64,000 bases of DNA, from assembly GCF_000006565.2 (NCBI RefSeq), contig NC_031480.1:698144-762143 (forward strand), read 5' to 3'. The notes beneath the pieces were generated by a model. That model did no database searches and was not told where the DNA came from. It saw only the letters and a program-made list of their open reading frames with translations. The position numbers and the translations under genes were made by a program. Below, in pieces: positions 34,901-47,219 of this stretch. The DNA is from Toxoplasma gondii ME49. Lineage: Eukaryota > Apicomplexa > Conoidasida > Eucoccidiorida > Sarcocystidae. Numbering within the stretch: the stretch's first letter is position 1; every line of letters starts with the position of its first letter.

Positions 34901-37900
34901 AGGCAGGGAGAAAAAGCGAGAGAGAACAAGACGCCTCACCAGTGTCGACAATCCCCGAAGGCGAGAGATACGCGCTTGTTAGCATTTCGGTTCCTGCAAA
35001 GAAAAGGGAAGGAACTGAAAAGGACACTTTGACAACCTTCAGGCGATCCCCAGCGGCGCCGATTGCCCATTCATACGCGGTTTCGACGTTTCTCTCGCGT
35101 ACGAGAGAATTCCAAGGTCGGCACATTTTCTCGTTTTCTGTACAGAACCACAGGCGGAACGACGACGTCATACGAGCATCCAAACACGAACGGGAAGCGC
35201 GCTTTCACGAAGTGTATTTGAGATGCGACGGGAAGAACTGCGCGAGAGTCCCCCCATCCTGAACTCCGCGTTTCTCTGAGTCGAGAGCAGACGACGGAAA
35301 AGAAGCACCAGACAAAGAGGCAAGAGGACGCAGCAAGCCTTCCGGCGTTTCCAATCGAACGTTCGTTGAAAAAGGATAGACATGAGGCAGAGACCAAGTA
35401 AGACGAGTCTGCAGAAGCGGCGGAAGGGAAGCTAAAAAGTTAGAACAGTTGCAGACGAACTCACCGATACGTGAGAGAAAGAAGCCATCGAGAAAATCGT
35501 CTACAAATTCGTCCGTCTGCAGTCCACAAGCAAAGCAGCTGCAGACCTTTCAGCCACTATTCCTGCCTAGATGACCATTTAAATGTTAATGAATTGAGTC
35601 GGATAGTTTCCAAGAAGAAGACTTGACTCCCTGCTCCAAGTACGTGCGAGTTTAAAAACGCCGGAAGCACGGAAAGGAAACCGACAAGGAACAAGCATGC
35701 GGGAGACAGACAGATCTTTATATTCACCCACCTAGAGGTGAATTATCGAGATCCAGGCTGCTCGCTGTCCGTCACACACACACATATAATGAGATATGTA
35801 CTTGTGGACCTTTTAATATATTCACATTCATTGAAGAGTAGACATATACATACGTATGTATACGGGGAGGCGCATCTAGAATGACAAACACATTTAGAAA
35901 AATGCACACGGTACTACAAATGAGATGACTGAATGTACTCACGCAGAGCCGGGTCCAGACGCTTCACAGTGGAGATATGTGGAGTGGTGTGCCAATAACC
36001 TCTCCATAGATGCGCATACAGTCTTTACGTGGAGGCAACGAGGCCGTCGTCGACGGACACAGAGAAACAAAACGCGAAAGGCCTAGGCAGAAACTCACAA
36101 AGATGTCCGGGAAACGCTTCTTCAAATTGCGCAGACCCGTGACGAGCAAAGGCGCGATGGGGGCGTGGCGCCTCTTCAGGTCTTTCAACAGCTGAGACAA
36201 GGAAAAAAAACGAAAATAAAGGCGAAAACATCGGCACCATGGGGGGGGGGAAATAGTCAAGAAACGAACGAAAGTAAAGCGAAGAGTGAGGAAGTCGAGG
36301 AAAGAAAGCAGATAGATAACAAGAAGGGAGGTAACGGGGGTGGAAGGAAGGCAGATGCAGACACGAACGGAGAGACGTAAAGACAAGAAGAAAGGAAAGA
36401 AAACTCGAAAACAAGCTTGGTACAAAAACCAGACGGAAGGTGGCCGTTGCTGCGTCCAGACAAAAATCAAAAATCGACAGGGGCTGGAAAACAAGTCACA
36501 AAAAAGAACTGACACACGTTCCGAAGGAGACAAGTTCCATAGGCACATGGAGATATTTGAGTCACTTCGCAATGGACATTAGTAAATTCAACTACTTAAG
36601 CGAAGAACAAGGAGCGCTCGCTGCATACGGTGGTGAAGAGACTTCGGATCGGTCTTTGTTCACAAAAACATTTCCACACATAAAAGCACCGATTCACGGA
36701 CATCCACATGTTTAGATGTTTATAAACATACACGCACACGGAGATGTTTTATCTGCAGATCTCTCTATCTCTCTGTCTGGATACATACACAGTTACATGC
36801 TGATATATATATATATATGTCTGTGTATCCTAGACACTTTGAAAGGACGTCGTGGGCGTTTTGTCTCACGGACGATGCTTGTCTCGTGCTGTGTAGGCGT
36901 GAGTGCCTCCAACATGTGAAATCGGTTTTTCTTCGACGCAGGTGGAGAACGCATAATAGTCGATGAGCTGCGTTCGCGCATACAGGTACCAAGAGCGAGA
37001 AAACAGACACAGCACCGTGTTAACGACTTGCGTACCTTGCGAAATTCTTCCTTGTTCCGCCATGCACACATTCGCAGCTGTTTGAAACTCTCGACGTAGA
37101 GCTGTCGCACCTGAAGGCGATTGGAGCGAGGGGAGGCAGAAATGAGACAGACGAGGAACGGCAGGAAAGAGGACGAAGCAAGCAGTCTGCTTGAGGTGGG
37201 ATGAGACAGAACGTTTGCACGGAAGAGGCCAGACGACGTCTATGCAGGGAACATCCTTCCAATTTTCTTCTCCCCCGCCTCCCGATCACGCATCTGTCCT
37301 GAGGTAGCCACAACTCACAAAAGGACCTTCTCACATACGCGCCAGCGTCCGCTTGCAGGAAACAGTCCTTTTCGGCTCTCCTATGATGGAAGGCTGTTGA
37401 GGCTCGTGCCTCTCCCCGCCGATGTCTCTTTCATTCCCTCTTTCCTCCCCCGTCCTTGCCTCTACCTGCTCCTGTCTCGCGTCACCCCTGTCTTCGATAA
37501 CCAGCTTTGTGTCCTTCTTTCTGTATTGACGTATAGACCTACTTATCTACTTACGAATTCGACTCATTAAGCAAGTTATTTGTGTATGCGTTTCATGTAT
37601 TCAGCGTCTCTCTTCGTGTGTTTCCCCACTTGAATGATTAGTTGCTCTTGGTGAAATAGCGGAACGGCTTCGATTTGCTTGATGCGACTGGCGAAGCGCA
37701 CAGGCAGTTCAACGGAGAGAAACAATTCCACGCTGTACCCTTCCCCAGCTCCCGTGAATGCAGAAGAAGACGAAGGGGAAGAGGAAGAGGAAGAGGAAGG
37801 AGACGAGGGAGGCGAAGAGGAAGAAGGAGGAGAAATCGACTCTGACGAAGCGAGTGGGGCCTCTAAAGAGGGCGCGGCCGTTTCCCGAGGTGGCGTACGA

Positions 37901-38768
37901 GGGCCTTTGAGATAGGCAATTTCCTGCAGAGTCAGCGGTCTGCAAGGCCTCATCGCGAACTCTGTGATCTCCGCCATCAGCAGCTGATCTGAAGAACGAA
38001 CGGCAGCCAAGAAACCGGCATCACTGATTTCAGCTACTTTACACGTACACAGAGACACACCTCTCTCGCTAGACATAGCCAGCCACAGATCCATATGTTT
38101 GCATCATATAATATGGCCAGGTGGATGGAGACACCCACATACAAATCTCCGTTAGAAGGATACATACAGGAGTTCATGCAGTCGGTGCAGGTTCTCTGTC
38201 GCGGGTGACTCGACTGTTTTTCTCTGTAACTGCTTCTCTCCACTCTGAAGGTCGAGGGCTGTGGAGGTTGGCGCCCTCGGAGGACGTCTTCTTCCTCACC
38301 GTGTCGCTCTTTGCTCAGCACAATCTGTTGCCCGCGTCCTGTTCCAACTGCACGCATCTGAGTGGTGTCGCATTTCTTCTCGCGAGGGAACAGCAGCGGC
38401 GAGGAGCAGCTGGAAGGCGCGAGGACTCCCGGCGCGGACGAAGCAGAGGCGAGGGCAGGAACGGAGGGCAAGGCGCGAAGCAACGAACTTCCAGGGAGAG
38501 GACCGGGGGGAGAACGCGGGAGCGCGGCATACGCAGCAGCACCCGAGGAATCGGACAGACAGAGACGCAAACGCATGCGAGAGGAGAGACAAGAAAGAGC
38601 GCAGCGAGAGAGAGGAACCAGACAAGAATGAGAGAGAGAAGAACGCGGGAGAGAAGAGAGAAGAGACGTTTCGACAGAGAGGCGACGAAGAAGACCTTCA
38701 GGTTTCTTGTCGAAGTGAGAACGTGGAGGAGCTGAAGAGCTCCAGAACATCGCAGGTATCCTCGCCAT
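31929..38768 (-). CDS. Mitochondrial PDK/BCKDK-family protein kinase
   Basis: This family of mitochondrial GHKL-type kinases phosphorylates and inactivates the E1 subunit of pyruvate or branched-chain oxo-acid dehydrogenase. Exons in coding order are 38768-38300, 37988-37630, 37110-37036, 36191-36099, 35516-35465, 34993-34940, 34503-34465, 34189-34140, 33328-33254, 33071-32781 and 32567-31929. The total is 2196 bases, 731 aa. The N-terminal 130 residues are Ser/Arg/Leu-rich, as in a mitochondrial presequence. [13 protein letters not shown] and [14 protein letters not shown] match the N-terminal helical domain, [11 protein letters not shown] the family's conserved helix, [12 protein letters not shown] the N box, SDQGGG the G1 box and [13 protein letters not shown] the G2 box. 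SDAYLYL is the closing strand. Two insertions stand out: about 75 residues after the N box and about 130 in the ATP lid. BCKDK and PDK cannot be separated by eye. Coccidia use the branched-chain complex as a mitochondrial PDH, so either substrate is plausible. Confidence 0.93.
33806..33912. repeat. TA microsatellites in kinase intron
   Basis: Two TA blocks (about 33808-33825 and 33880-33905) within intron 33329-34139. Confidence 0.9.
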
Positions 38769-40129
38769 GTCGTCAAAAAACAGAGAGGCAGAAGAAGAAG
38801 CGGCAGAAGAGGCGCGGCAAGTCCGCGAGGGAGACAGACGAGACACCGCGGGGGTTCGCCCGGTGGGCGCCGAGAGGCGGAGAGAAGAAGCTAGCAAAGG
38901 GGAGAGAGAGAACAGCGAGAAGACGGCGAAACGCCAATGTGCGAGAACGGGGAAAGTCAAAAAGAGAATTCCAGGACTCTCCTCGGTGTCAGGCCGGTGA
39001 GTCGGCCTGCCTCGGAGAGGAAGACAGGGAGAGCGACCCGAGGCGGGGAAGCGAGAGATTGGAGTTCTCTAGAAACGAATACGATCGTAATAACAGACGA
39101 GCGAATTCCCTCGGCTTTCCTGGTTTTTAACTAACCACGGGGGTAGACGCGGCGACTGGCAACCTGCCCTCGTTCGCTGCCTGCCTTGCATGTCGTGCTT
39201 CTCTTCCAGCTGCTTCGACACCTTGCGCGAATTCATCCCCTCTAGAAAGACATGAGAGTGGAGGAGAAAGAAACGAAAGAAGAGAAAGACGAGAAAGAAG
39301 AGAAAGAAGAAGTGAAAGGAGAGGGGGGAAAGGGAAAGTAACTCAGTGGAAGGCTCGCTGCGCATAGCTGTCCGAAAGAGAAAAAGCCGAGGGTGTGCAT
39401 GCTCTGTGGCATGAAAGACACGTGAAACGAAGATTGCTTCGCGGATTCTCTCTTTGTCTCTAAGGTGGCATCCACGAACCGCCTTCTGTCCTGCTTTTCT
39501 TTTCCCCTTTCGCTCCGCTTCTCTTTTACTCAGCCTCCCGTGCGTTTGGCCGCCGGTGTAGTTACACCCGACGTACGACGAGGGGCTCGAGACTCATTCC
39601 TCTCAAGCGCGCCGCCGCCGCCTCCGGTCTGGCTCCGCTGATTCTCCTCTGCTCTCTTTTGTCTTGGAGAGAAAGGGACGCGTTCATCCTCAAAGCAAAC
39701 GCAAAGTGCGTTTGAACTCTCCCAAGGGAGCTGCAGGCCTCGAGAGAACAGAGGCGGATCGCCGTGTTTCGTAGCTCGCTACATCGAACGCGAATAGCAG
39801 GGGCGCAGAGGGGATCATCTACCAAGGCCAGAGCTGATATGCTTGTTCCAGAGAACTTCCCTTTGTGGAGGCCTCTTCTTGAGGACTGTACATCGCATCT
39901 GTGCAGGAAACATGCTCTTCTCTGCGATACGCTGGTTAGGGTGACGGCAAGCAGGGGAAAGGCGAACGTCTAAGGTTCTTCTGCTCCCCAAATCGGAACT
40001 CCACGCTCCTCCTACGCCACTCTTCTTCTTTCTTCTCTTCTTCTGCTCTCCCGCTCTAGTCCCTGAGAACTGGAACCTTTCGCGCCGTCTCGCAGCTCGC
40101 ACTCGCCGCATCTCCTTTCCTCGACACAC
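38769..40129. promoter_or_regulatory. Head-to-head promoter region of kinase and DCAF4-like genes
   Basis: About 1.36 kb separates the two start codons. On the minus side, 38769-38960 stays open in the kinase frame but has no ATG. GA-rich sequence from about 38780 to 39340 is pyrimidine-rich in the kinase sense, fitting its leader. Sequence from about 40010 to 40125 is CT-rich in the plus sense, fitting the leader of the other gene. I see no separate gene. Confidence 0.5.
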
Positions 40130-43100
40130 ATGTACCGGCGTCCGTCTTGCCGCCACGCAGACGCGATGACTTCTTCCTCTTCTGCGGCTCCCCTGGATCT
40201 TCCTGGGATGTTCTGGGACCCTGAGCGACGTCGCTACTTCCCTCTTGCCTCCCGTCTCCCGCCTCCGACGTCTGCAGCAAATCCGGAGGCTTCCAATGCG
40301 TTTCGTGCACTTCGGCTTATCTGCGAGAAAGAAGCCGCCAAGGCACCACGAGAGAGGCCTCATGTGTCGGCGAACTCGAGAGACCGAACGCAAGGCCCGC
40401 GTCTCCGCCGTGGCTGCTCTGCTGAGTCTCGATCCGCGAGGGGAGATCTGGATGTCGCTTCCCTCTCTGTTGTTCCTTCTTCCTCGTCTTCTTTTGCTGC
40501 GTCTTCTTCTGCTTCTTCTTGTGGTCCAACGGCTGCCGCTGTTGCTCTTTCACATCCCTGCGGTGCCTCTGGAAGGTTGGAGACGAAGAAGAGAGAGCGG
40601 AGCCAGAAGAGCGCCGAGGGAGCTGCGACCCAGGGGACCGCGCGGCGTGCAAAGTGCACTGAAGTGTCTCCTTTCCGGGAGACAGCAGGTGCTGTCTCTG
40701 CACTGGATGGCAGGGCGCCAGGGGGCATGTGGGGTGGAGGAGGCGGCAGAGGAAGGCGAACGAGGCGCGGCCTTCGACGCGGAAGGAACCGAGACGGAGG
40801 AACAGTCGGAGACGATGACCGTCGAGCGAGGAAGGCCGGTAGAGAGGCAGAGGCAGAGAGACGTAGAACCTTGAACAGCTCTCATGCGTCATTACACAGG
40901 CCTCGAGAGTCGCCGCCTTTTCTGCAAGCGAATGAAGAGCCATGCCTCAAGTTACCATCAACACATGCGGTGCTTTCCTCGACATCGGATTCCTGTCCCT
41001 CTTCTTCGGATTCTTCTCCTCGTTCGTCTTCTGCCTCTCCTCCTCCGTCTTGCCTGTCTCGTGCTTCATTTGCCCCCGTTTTTTCTCGAACTTGTGGCGA
41101 GCAGCTTCAGCTGTCGGCTTCTTCTGCACCTTGTCGTCTCGTTGTTGGGAGGCAGGAGGTTTCTTCGCCTTTGCGGTTTTTTCGCCTGGCTGAGAGCCCG
41201 TTGTTGAGTTCGCCTCTTCGTCCCTCTCCTCAGCTTCTCCGTGAGAGCTCGGTATCTTGTTCAGAGAAAATCCTCTCTTCCTCATCTCCATCTGCAGGGA
41301 TCGTGGGTCATCCTTCTGCTTCACACTCTGTTTCGAGGAAGAGGAGCTGCTCTCTGCCTCTTCCCTGCTCGTTCGTTCCTCTCGGTCTCTCCGGCGGAAC
41401 CGAATCGTCTGAGAGTAGTCTCTCGCCCTGCCGTCTTCTGAGCCAGAGAAAGCCCAGCAACTGCTTTCTGCTGTTTCGTCTTCTCCGACGAGAAGGCGCT
41501 TTCTCCCGCAGAAGCCCGACAGGGAGGTCGACCTCCCGCGCGAGCGACAAGCGGCGCGAACAGCCAACGTCGAGCGCGAGAGAGAAAAGCGGATTCTTCC
41601 CAAGGCAAAGGGAGGGAGACAGAGAAGCGAGGCGGAGGGGAATAGGGTTCAGGACAAGAAGTTTACGTTCAACCATCGACACAGTTGGTGACACTGAAGA
41701 AGGCCTCGAAACAGCGACGAACGCCACGACTCTGGAGAGACTCCGGCTCAACCGCTTGAAGCACGTTTTGATTGTACATCCTCACCGGCACTCGCATTCA
41801 AAAACGTTCCTCGTTTCGAGTCTTTCTTCTTCTGCTTCTCCTTCTTTTTCTCCTTTTTCCTTTCCTCCCCTTCCTCAAGATCTCTTGGTGTGTTTTCGCC
41901 GCGGCGCCCCTCTGAGAGAGGGGCTACGGTTCCTCTGGACCTCGGACTTGAGGACTTGGAGAGACGAGGCGCGAGCCTTCCAGCGCATGCAGTTCCGTTT
42001 CTTTGCGGCTGAGAACGAACAGACGGTGGGGCCTCTCCGAGGGGAACACAGAGACCGAGAAGAACAAGGGAGACGAGGTCAGGCCGAGGGAAGAAGAGGA
42101 GACGGGGGACAGGCCTGTGTGTCTCTGGAGGGGTCGAAAGAGAGAAGGACATATGAGAATAGGAACGTGGCAGTGGAGCAGGTTCACCGACTCTTGGATG
42201 TGCAGGAATCGATGTGGAGACAAGTTGTATCAGAGCTTTCGCCAGAGGTGGAGACAGAGGACAACCTCGGAGCGATCTCCTCCGTAGAACTCTTCTCCTC
42301 GCTCTGTCTTGTTTCTCACTTTGGAACAAAGACTCGTAAAGGGAAGCTCACTGTCTTCCAACTTCCTCAACAAAGAACCCCCACACCGTCCACCACACAA
42401 CCCGTGTCGCCAGTGTCCCCCTCTTCTGCCTTTTCTTCTCCTTCTTTGTCGCCTCCTTTTTCTTCATCTCTTTCGTCATCTTCCTCCTCTTCTTCCTCCT
42501 CCTCTTCCTCTTCTTTCTCTCGTTCTGTTGCCGTGTCTTCTTCTGCTTTCGCGTCTTCGCGAAACCTTTCGAGAGAAGCAGGCTTCGTAGCCCAGGCGTT
42601 GGATGCTTCAGACGATGTGCTGTGTTCGGCGACGCGTCTAGGGCCTGGAAGCTCTGTGGAAGTTCTCGTCGGAGGATCTTCGCCTGCAGTTCAGCTTTTT
42701 CGCCTGGAAGAGGGAGGCGGTCGCTTGCGTTCTCTCTGGCGCTGGAGACCGAGGACGCCCTTTTCCTCGTGCGGTGGATCAAGAAAGAGCTTCTCGCGAC
42801 CCTCAGCAAGTTGCTGCTTCTCTTTGGCTTGGATGCCCGCTAGCCTCTCTCCACCCTCCGCTCCTGCAGAACCTCTTTTCTCTTCTCTCTATGCTGCTCC
42901 TCTTGTCTTTTCGCTCTCTCCTGGCTCTCATGCTTCTGCTGCGAATACAGCTCTAGTGGGTCTGAGGAATGGAGGCGTCTATATGGTTGATGTTCGAGCC
43001 CCCGAGACGCAGCCGGGACTGTGTCTGTTGTCTCCTTCGCTTCCGAAGAGAGCGGCCTTCTCCTTGTCGGATCCGTTTGAGGAGCCAGGAGACAGCGACG

Positions 43101-45199
43101 CAGGGTGGGCAGACCGCACGAGAGGGAAGAAGTTTCTGCATGCTGGAGAGGGAGAAGCAGGAGGCTGCGTCACATGCATTCGCCCGTTCCTCTCTCAAGG
43201 CGCGTGGGGTTCTGGAACTGCGGCGGTCGCTGCGCGAGGCAAAGACGACCTCGTTTTGCTAGATGCAAGAAAGGCGAGGTGTGCAGGGCAGACAGAAGAC
43301 GCGCGAGGAGAAGGCGCTCTCGATTCCAGGGTGGGGGACGCGGGCTATTCGCGGTACGTCCTACAGAGCAGAAGAGGCAAGGAACGAGGGGGAGAAACGG
43401 TGAAGAGAAAACAACGGTGGAGAGAGAAGAGGCCAGAAAGGAAGAGGCAAACGACGAGGAAAAGAAGAGCGAGGAAGATCAAGTTGTTGTGGTTCACAGA
43501 GTCGAAAGCCTTCGTGGGGCACTCAGACTCCACAGAAGGCAGCGGCGGGAAGAAGATAAGAGGCGTCTTGCAGACAGTGGCGCCAGCTCGAGCGACAACA
43601 GTTGACGGCTGCAAGACGTGACGAGGAAAGCGGATGTTTTTCGTGATGTCTTTGTAGCAGATGGAAGAGGAGGGTTGCGAACACTGAGGGCCGCTAGAGG
43701 TCAGTAAACGAGGGTCACCGAGGGGACGTTCTCCACTTTAGGCCGAAATCTACTCGGTGGGTCGGGGATTCGTTGTGGAGACACTTTGACCTTCTTCCTG
43801 CATATGGGCCGTGGGCTTCCTGAGTAAATCGTAGGGCGACAGTTTCGCTATTGCAACCAAATCCGCATTTGTTTTCCAGCCGTGCGTTTCCTGCTGTCTT
43901 TGCTTATTGCCCCTGGCCTTCTCTCGTCTCGCTGCCTCTGCTTTCTTTTGCTGTTTTTCCACAACACCGTGCATCCTCATCCAGGGCTGCCGCGCTCTGT
44001 GCTGGGTTTCCAGAAATGCAGGTCTGGTCACGAGATACCTTCCATTTGAACGTTTCGGGCCATGTCACGAAGATTCACGGTTTCCGTCGCTCGCAGCGTG
44101 TACGGCAGTCGCTTCCACGGCTCCAGATCGGCCGCGGACGTTTGTCTTTGACAGGCAGGAGCGCCTCATTTTCTCGTCGTCGCCTTCTCGTGGTCTTCTT
44201 CTGTTCCACTGGGCCGAAGCTTCGTGTCGCCTCGCAGCTCGAGTGGTCAGTGTGTACGCAGATCTCCTGCGTCGCCTGTTGACTGTCCCTGTCGATTCGA
44301 AAGAGGGAGGCGACGTTGAAACAGACGCAGACTTCAAAACCAGAGACCCGCTCCGTCTCTCGGAAGGGGAGCGCGCGCGACTGGAACAGCTTGAGAGTGA
44401 GGTGCCATTTGAACTTTTTGGAACGTGTGCCGCAGCGCCACGTCTTCCCGAGGATTTGTTTCCTTTCTCTTTCAAGGGGAACAGAGGAAGCGAAACTCTC
44501 ACGGCATGCACGGCCGACCACGACGCCTGGCGAACTGAGCGTCGACTGGGTTTTTCTCGCCACGGTCCCACCTTTCAAGCTCTAGCCTGTTCCTCTGCCT
44601 CGCGAACTTCTGCCCTTTCGTGGTCGACTGGCGGCTCTTCTTCGTGTCCTTGCTCCTCTCAGACCCGTTCTGGAAGCCCCATGCTTGCGCCGTCGAGAAG
44701 CGAGCTTCTGGGTCAGGGCATAGGGCGGGGCTGCATAAACAGACAGACGCATGCACTTTCAAGGGAGACAGTCTTCGGCGATCGAGAGCTGACACTTTCG
44801 GACATCGCGCTGCTGCCAGAGGGCTTTTTTCCTGCAGGGAGAACTGCTGAAAGACACCGAGGAGAAGAAGTCGAGTATTCAGATATCGTTGTGAGGTGGC
44901 CAGGGCCGGGGTGCTCTTCCTTTTCTTCTCCGGTGTCTCCGTTTTCTTTGTCTTTGTCGAATTCTTTTAGAGCATTTGACTCGCATGCTTCCAGTCTACA
45001 AAGGATGGGAGATCCATGGGGTATAGGGGCCCTTTCTGAGGGCCTGCTTCTCCATGGAGAAAACACGGGGAGTCGCCTGGGTGATGATGGAGACAGCCAG
45101 CTGCCCGCGCGAGCAGGGGGTGACGCGTTCCTCGCGCTTAGTAGTTGGGGGTTTCACCTCCTTAGCAACATCGACAGGAATATGCAAAGTGATTTTTAG
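40130..45199 (+). CDS. DCAF4/WDR21-like WD40-repeat protein
   Basis: DCAF4-type proteins are WD40 substrate receptors of CUL4-DDB1 ubiquitin ligases. Exon 1 is 40130-43353 (donor cg|gtacgt) and exon 2 is 44014-45199 (acceptor gggtttccag), with a phase 2 junction and stop TAG. Length is 1469 aa from the first ATG. The ATG at 40166 (codon 13) has the better context and may be the true start. LPGMFWDPERRRYFPL near the N-terminus matches the family's opening motif (P-G-F/M-x-x-D-x-x-x-x-R-Y-F). ALVGLRNGGVYMVDVRAP (about residues 943-960) matches the WDR21 blade pattern with G-C/L-R-x-G-x-x-x-x-D-x-R. A later blade is seen in RLIFSSSPSRGLLLFHW. Most of the first 750 residues are Ser/Arg-rich low complexity, with a poly-Ser tract at 42460-42530, so the protein is far longer than the roughly 500-aa animal homologues. 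The intron 43354-44013 shows nothing else. Confidence 0.8.
42420..42530 (+). repeat. Poly-serine coding tract (TCN/TCTTCC repeats)
   Basis: Within the DCAF4-like exon 1, tandem TCT/TCC codons encode a Ser-rich run, including more than ten Ser in a row. Confidence 0.9.
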
Positions 45200-47219
45200 T
45201 GCACAACGTACATATCTACGTGACTAGCGTTGTAAAGAGCACTTGCCAATGTTGCCGGGTTGGACCCTGCGGTCTTCTGTGTGGATCGCGTTTTTGGCAG
45301 TGTTCATGAGCTGTTTGAAACATAAGCACGAGAGTGGTGCTGAGAGCTGACAGAGCACTTCTCAAAGCCATAGGTTGAACGGAACATGTGGCGAACATGA
45401 AGGGAGTGCTCTCTACTGTCAAATAATGACCATCAGATCCCGTTGTGATTCGGTTTTCGACATTCCTCGCGACGTAACGTACTTCGGTTTACAGAACCCC
45501 GGTGCCGAGACACTTGGTTGATTCCGGTGTCAGAGCTGCTGAAGCCTTCCCGCTTGACCAGCTGGCAGCAGCCTCTCCACAAAACTCATAGCGTTTGGCT
45601 CTAATACAATACATGGTTTTCCTTCTGCATCGAGACGAGTCGAAGCGTGCGTCCGTTAGGAACGTACGCTCTATGTGCTGACACAGGCGCATGCGAATAC
45701 GCATCACAAGCAAGGCATGGTGTGGACTGGAAGCGCAGACACCCGGCCAGAGTCTGGTTTCGTCAGACTTCTGATCTAAGGTTATTTATAGTCGTGTCAA
45801 AGCGCACAATCGAGGAATTACTTCACGGCACAACATTGCTGTTGATATTTCAGATTTCGTAGACATCAGGAACGAGAATGCGGCCTCGGACGTCCTGTCA
45901 CCCGCAGCCACATGCACTCACAGGTTCATCCGTCAGAGTAGTAGAAAGAAATTGCCGCCGGAAATTTGGAAATATACTTTTTCGAGTGTTTCATCGCCGT
46001 TGGTGTGGGGTAAAATATGTTTGTGAGGTTGGAAAAGTGACGTTCAGATTCCAGAGTACGACTGACGACCTGTTTGTCCACGGTGCAATCTACTGTTGTA
46101 CACCAACCTGATCTATGGTAGAACGCAACAGATCGAGGGCTGATGCGATGAGCTGGATTAAATAAGTATTTTCTGGCCACGAAACATCCAGTAGCCTCAT
46201 GGAGATGGTGGTAAGAGGGCATTACCATACATCGAACCCCATCGACTGAATTGACTGGTGCCGCCCGGAAGGGGTTCGGCAGCATCTCTACACGCGCCGC
46301 TGTTGGCTTAGCGAAAAGCCGTTTGTCTGTCTTACAACAGTGGGCGATTGCGTAGTCCTGTCCAGTGACGGCTGTGATTTTGCTATTAACTGTTTGCTCA
46401 AGTCCAAGGGAAGGAGCCTGCCAAACGGGGTCGGGTGGTCACCAGGGCTAGCTGCTCGGCTTGGTGGGGAAGCTTCGTTAGGTAATTCGCATACGTGCAA
46501 ACTGGCCCCGAGCCAATCGTGACGAGAGGACCACCTCTGGAGCCTTGAGGTCGTTCGCACTTGTATTTTTAGACGATCGACCAGTTTGACGTGCTGTTGG
46601 TTATCCTGTTTTTTACTTGAAGTCAGCAGGCGCTTTGGCTACTGAGAACAGAAGGACGTTCTTCGACCTGGCAGGTTGGGATCTTGGTTTCCTTCGGTCT
46701 CGTCCAGTTGCGCTCTTGATTTCTTTTTTATCGCATTTGCATGCATTTTGAGTTGTTCTTTGCTTGTTTGAGGAGCTAAAGTACTCATCTTATGCCCGGT
46801 GAGCGTGTGGTGGACGAGTTCGTCTTCGCCGTCCATCGTGAAGTGAAAGGTTCGATTGTTCTGTACGCCGGCCTCAACGGCACGCGCGAGAATCCATGAA
46901 CCATCTGTCACGCTTCAGCTTTCAAAAGCGTTGGCCTCCGAAGCAAGGTGGCAGCCGTTGTCCCTTCACGAAGCGTATCTGCGCATCCCAACAGAAACCC
47001 GTGTTACAGGAGTCTCGAAGAGGCTTCAGCGGCGTCGCTCTGGACTCAAGCACGTTACGGTTTGCGGCCGCTTGAAGATCGTCGGCACCAACCGCAGCTT
47101 GTACGGCATATTTTTCAGGTGCAACAGGTTCCCTCCTAGACCCCAGTTCATTCCCTGGCAAACCGCCTGTGTCGTCTGATTTTGTTCAGATTTGCTGGCG
47201 ATTCTGCTGCTGGAACATC
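45200..47219. other. Intergenic region upstream of the CCCH gene
   Basis: It holds the 3' UTR of the DCAF4-like gene and the promoter and leader of the CCCH gene, with one TGCATGC at 46738-46744. The frame of the CCCH protein is open back to 47169 without an ATG. I see no other gene. Confidence 0.55.

Noticed and set aside
35930..36000. Possible extra kinase micro-exon near a gtgagt donor at 35939
   Set aside because: No in-phase exon can be formed, and joining exons 36191-36099 and 35516-35465 directly matches the spacing of PDK-family proteins.
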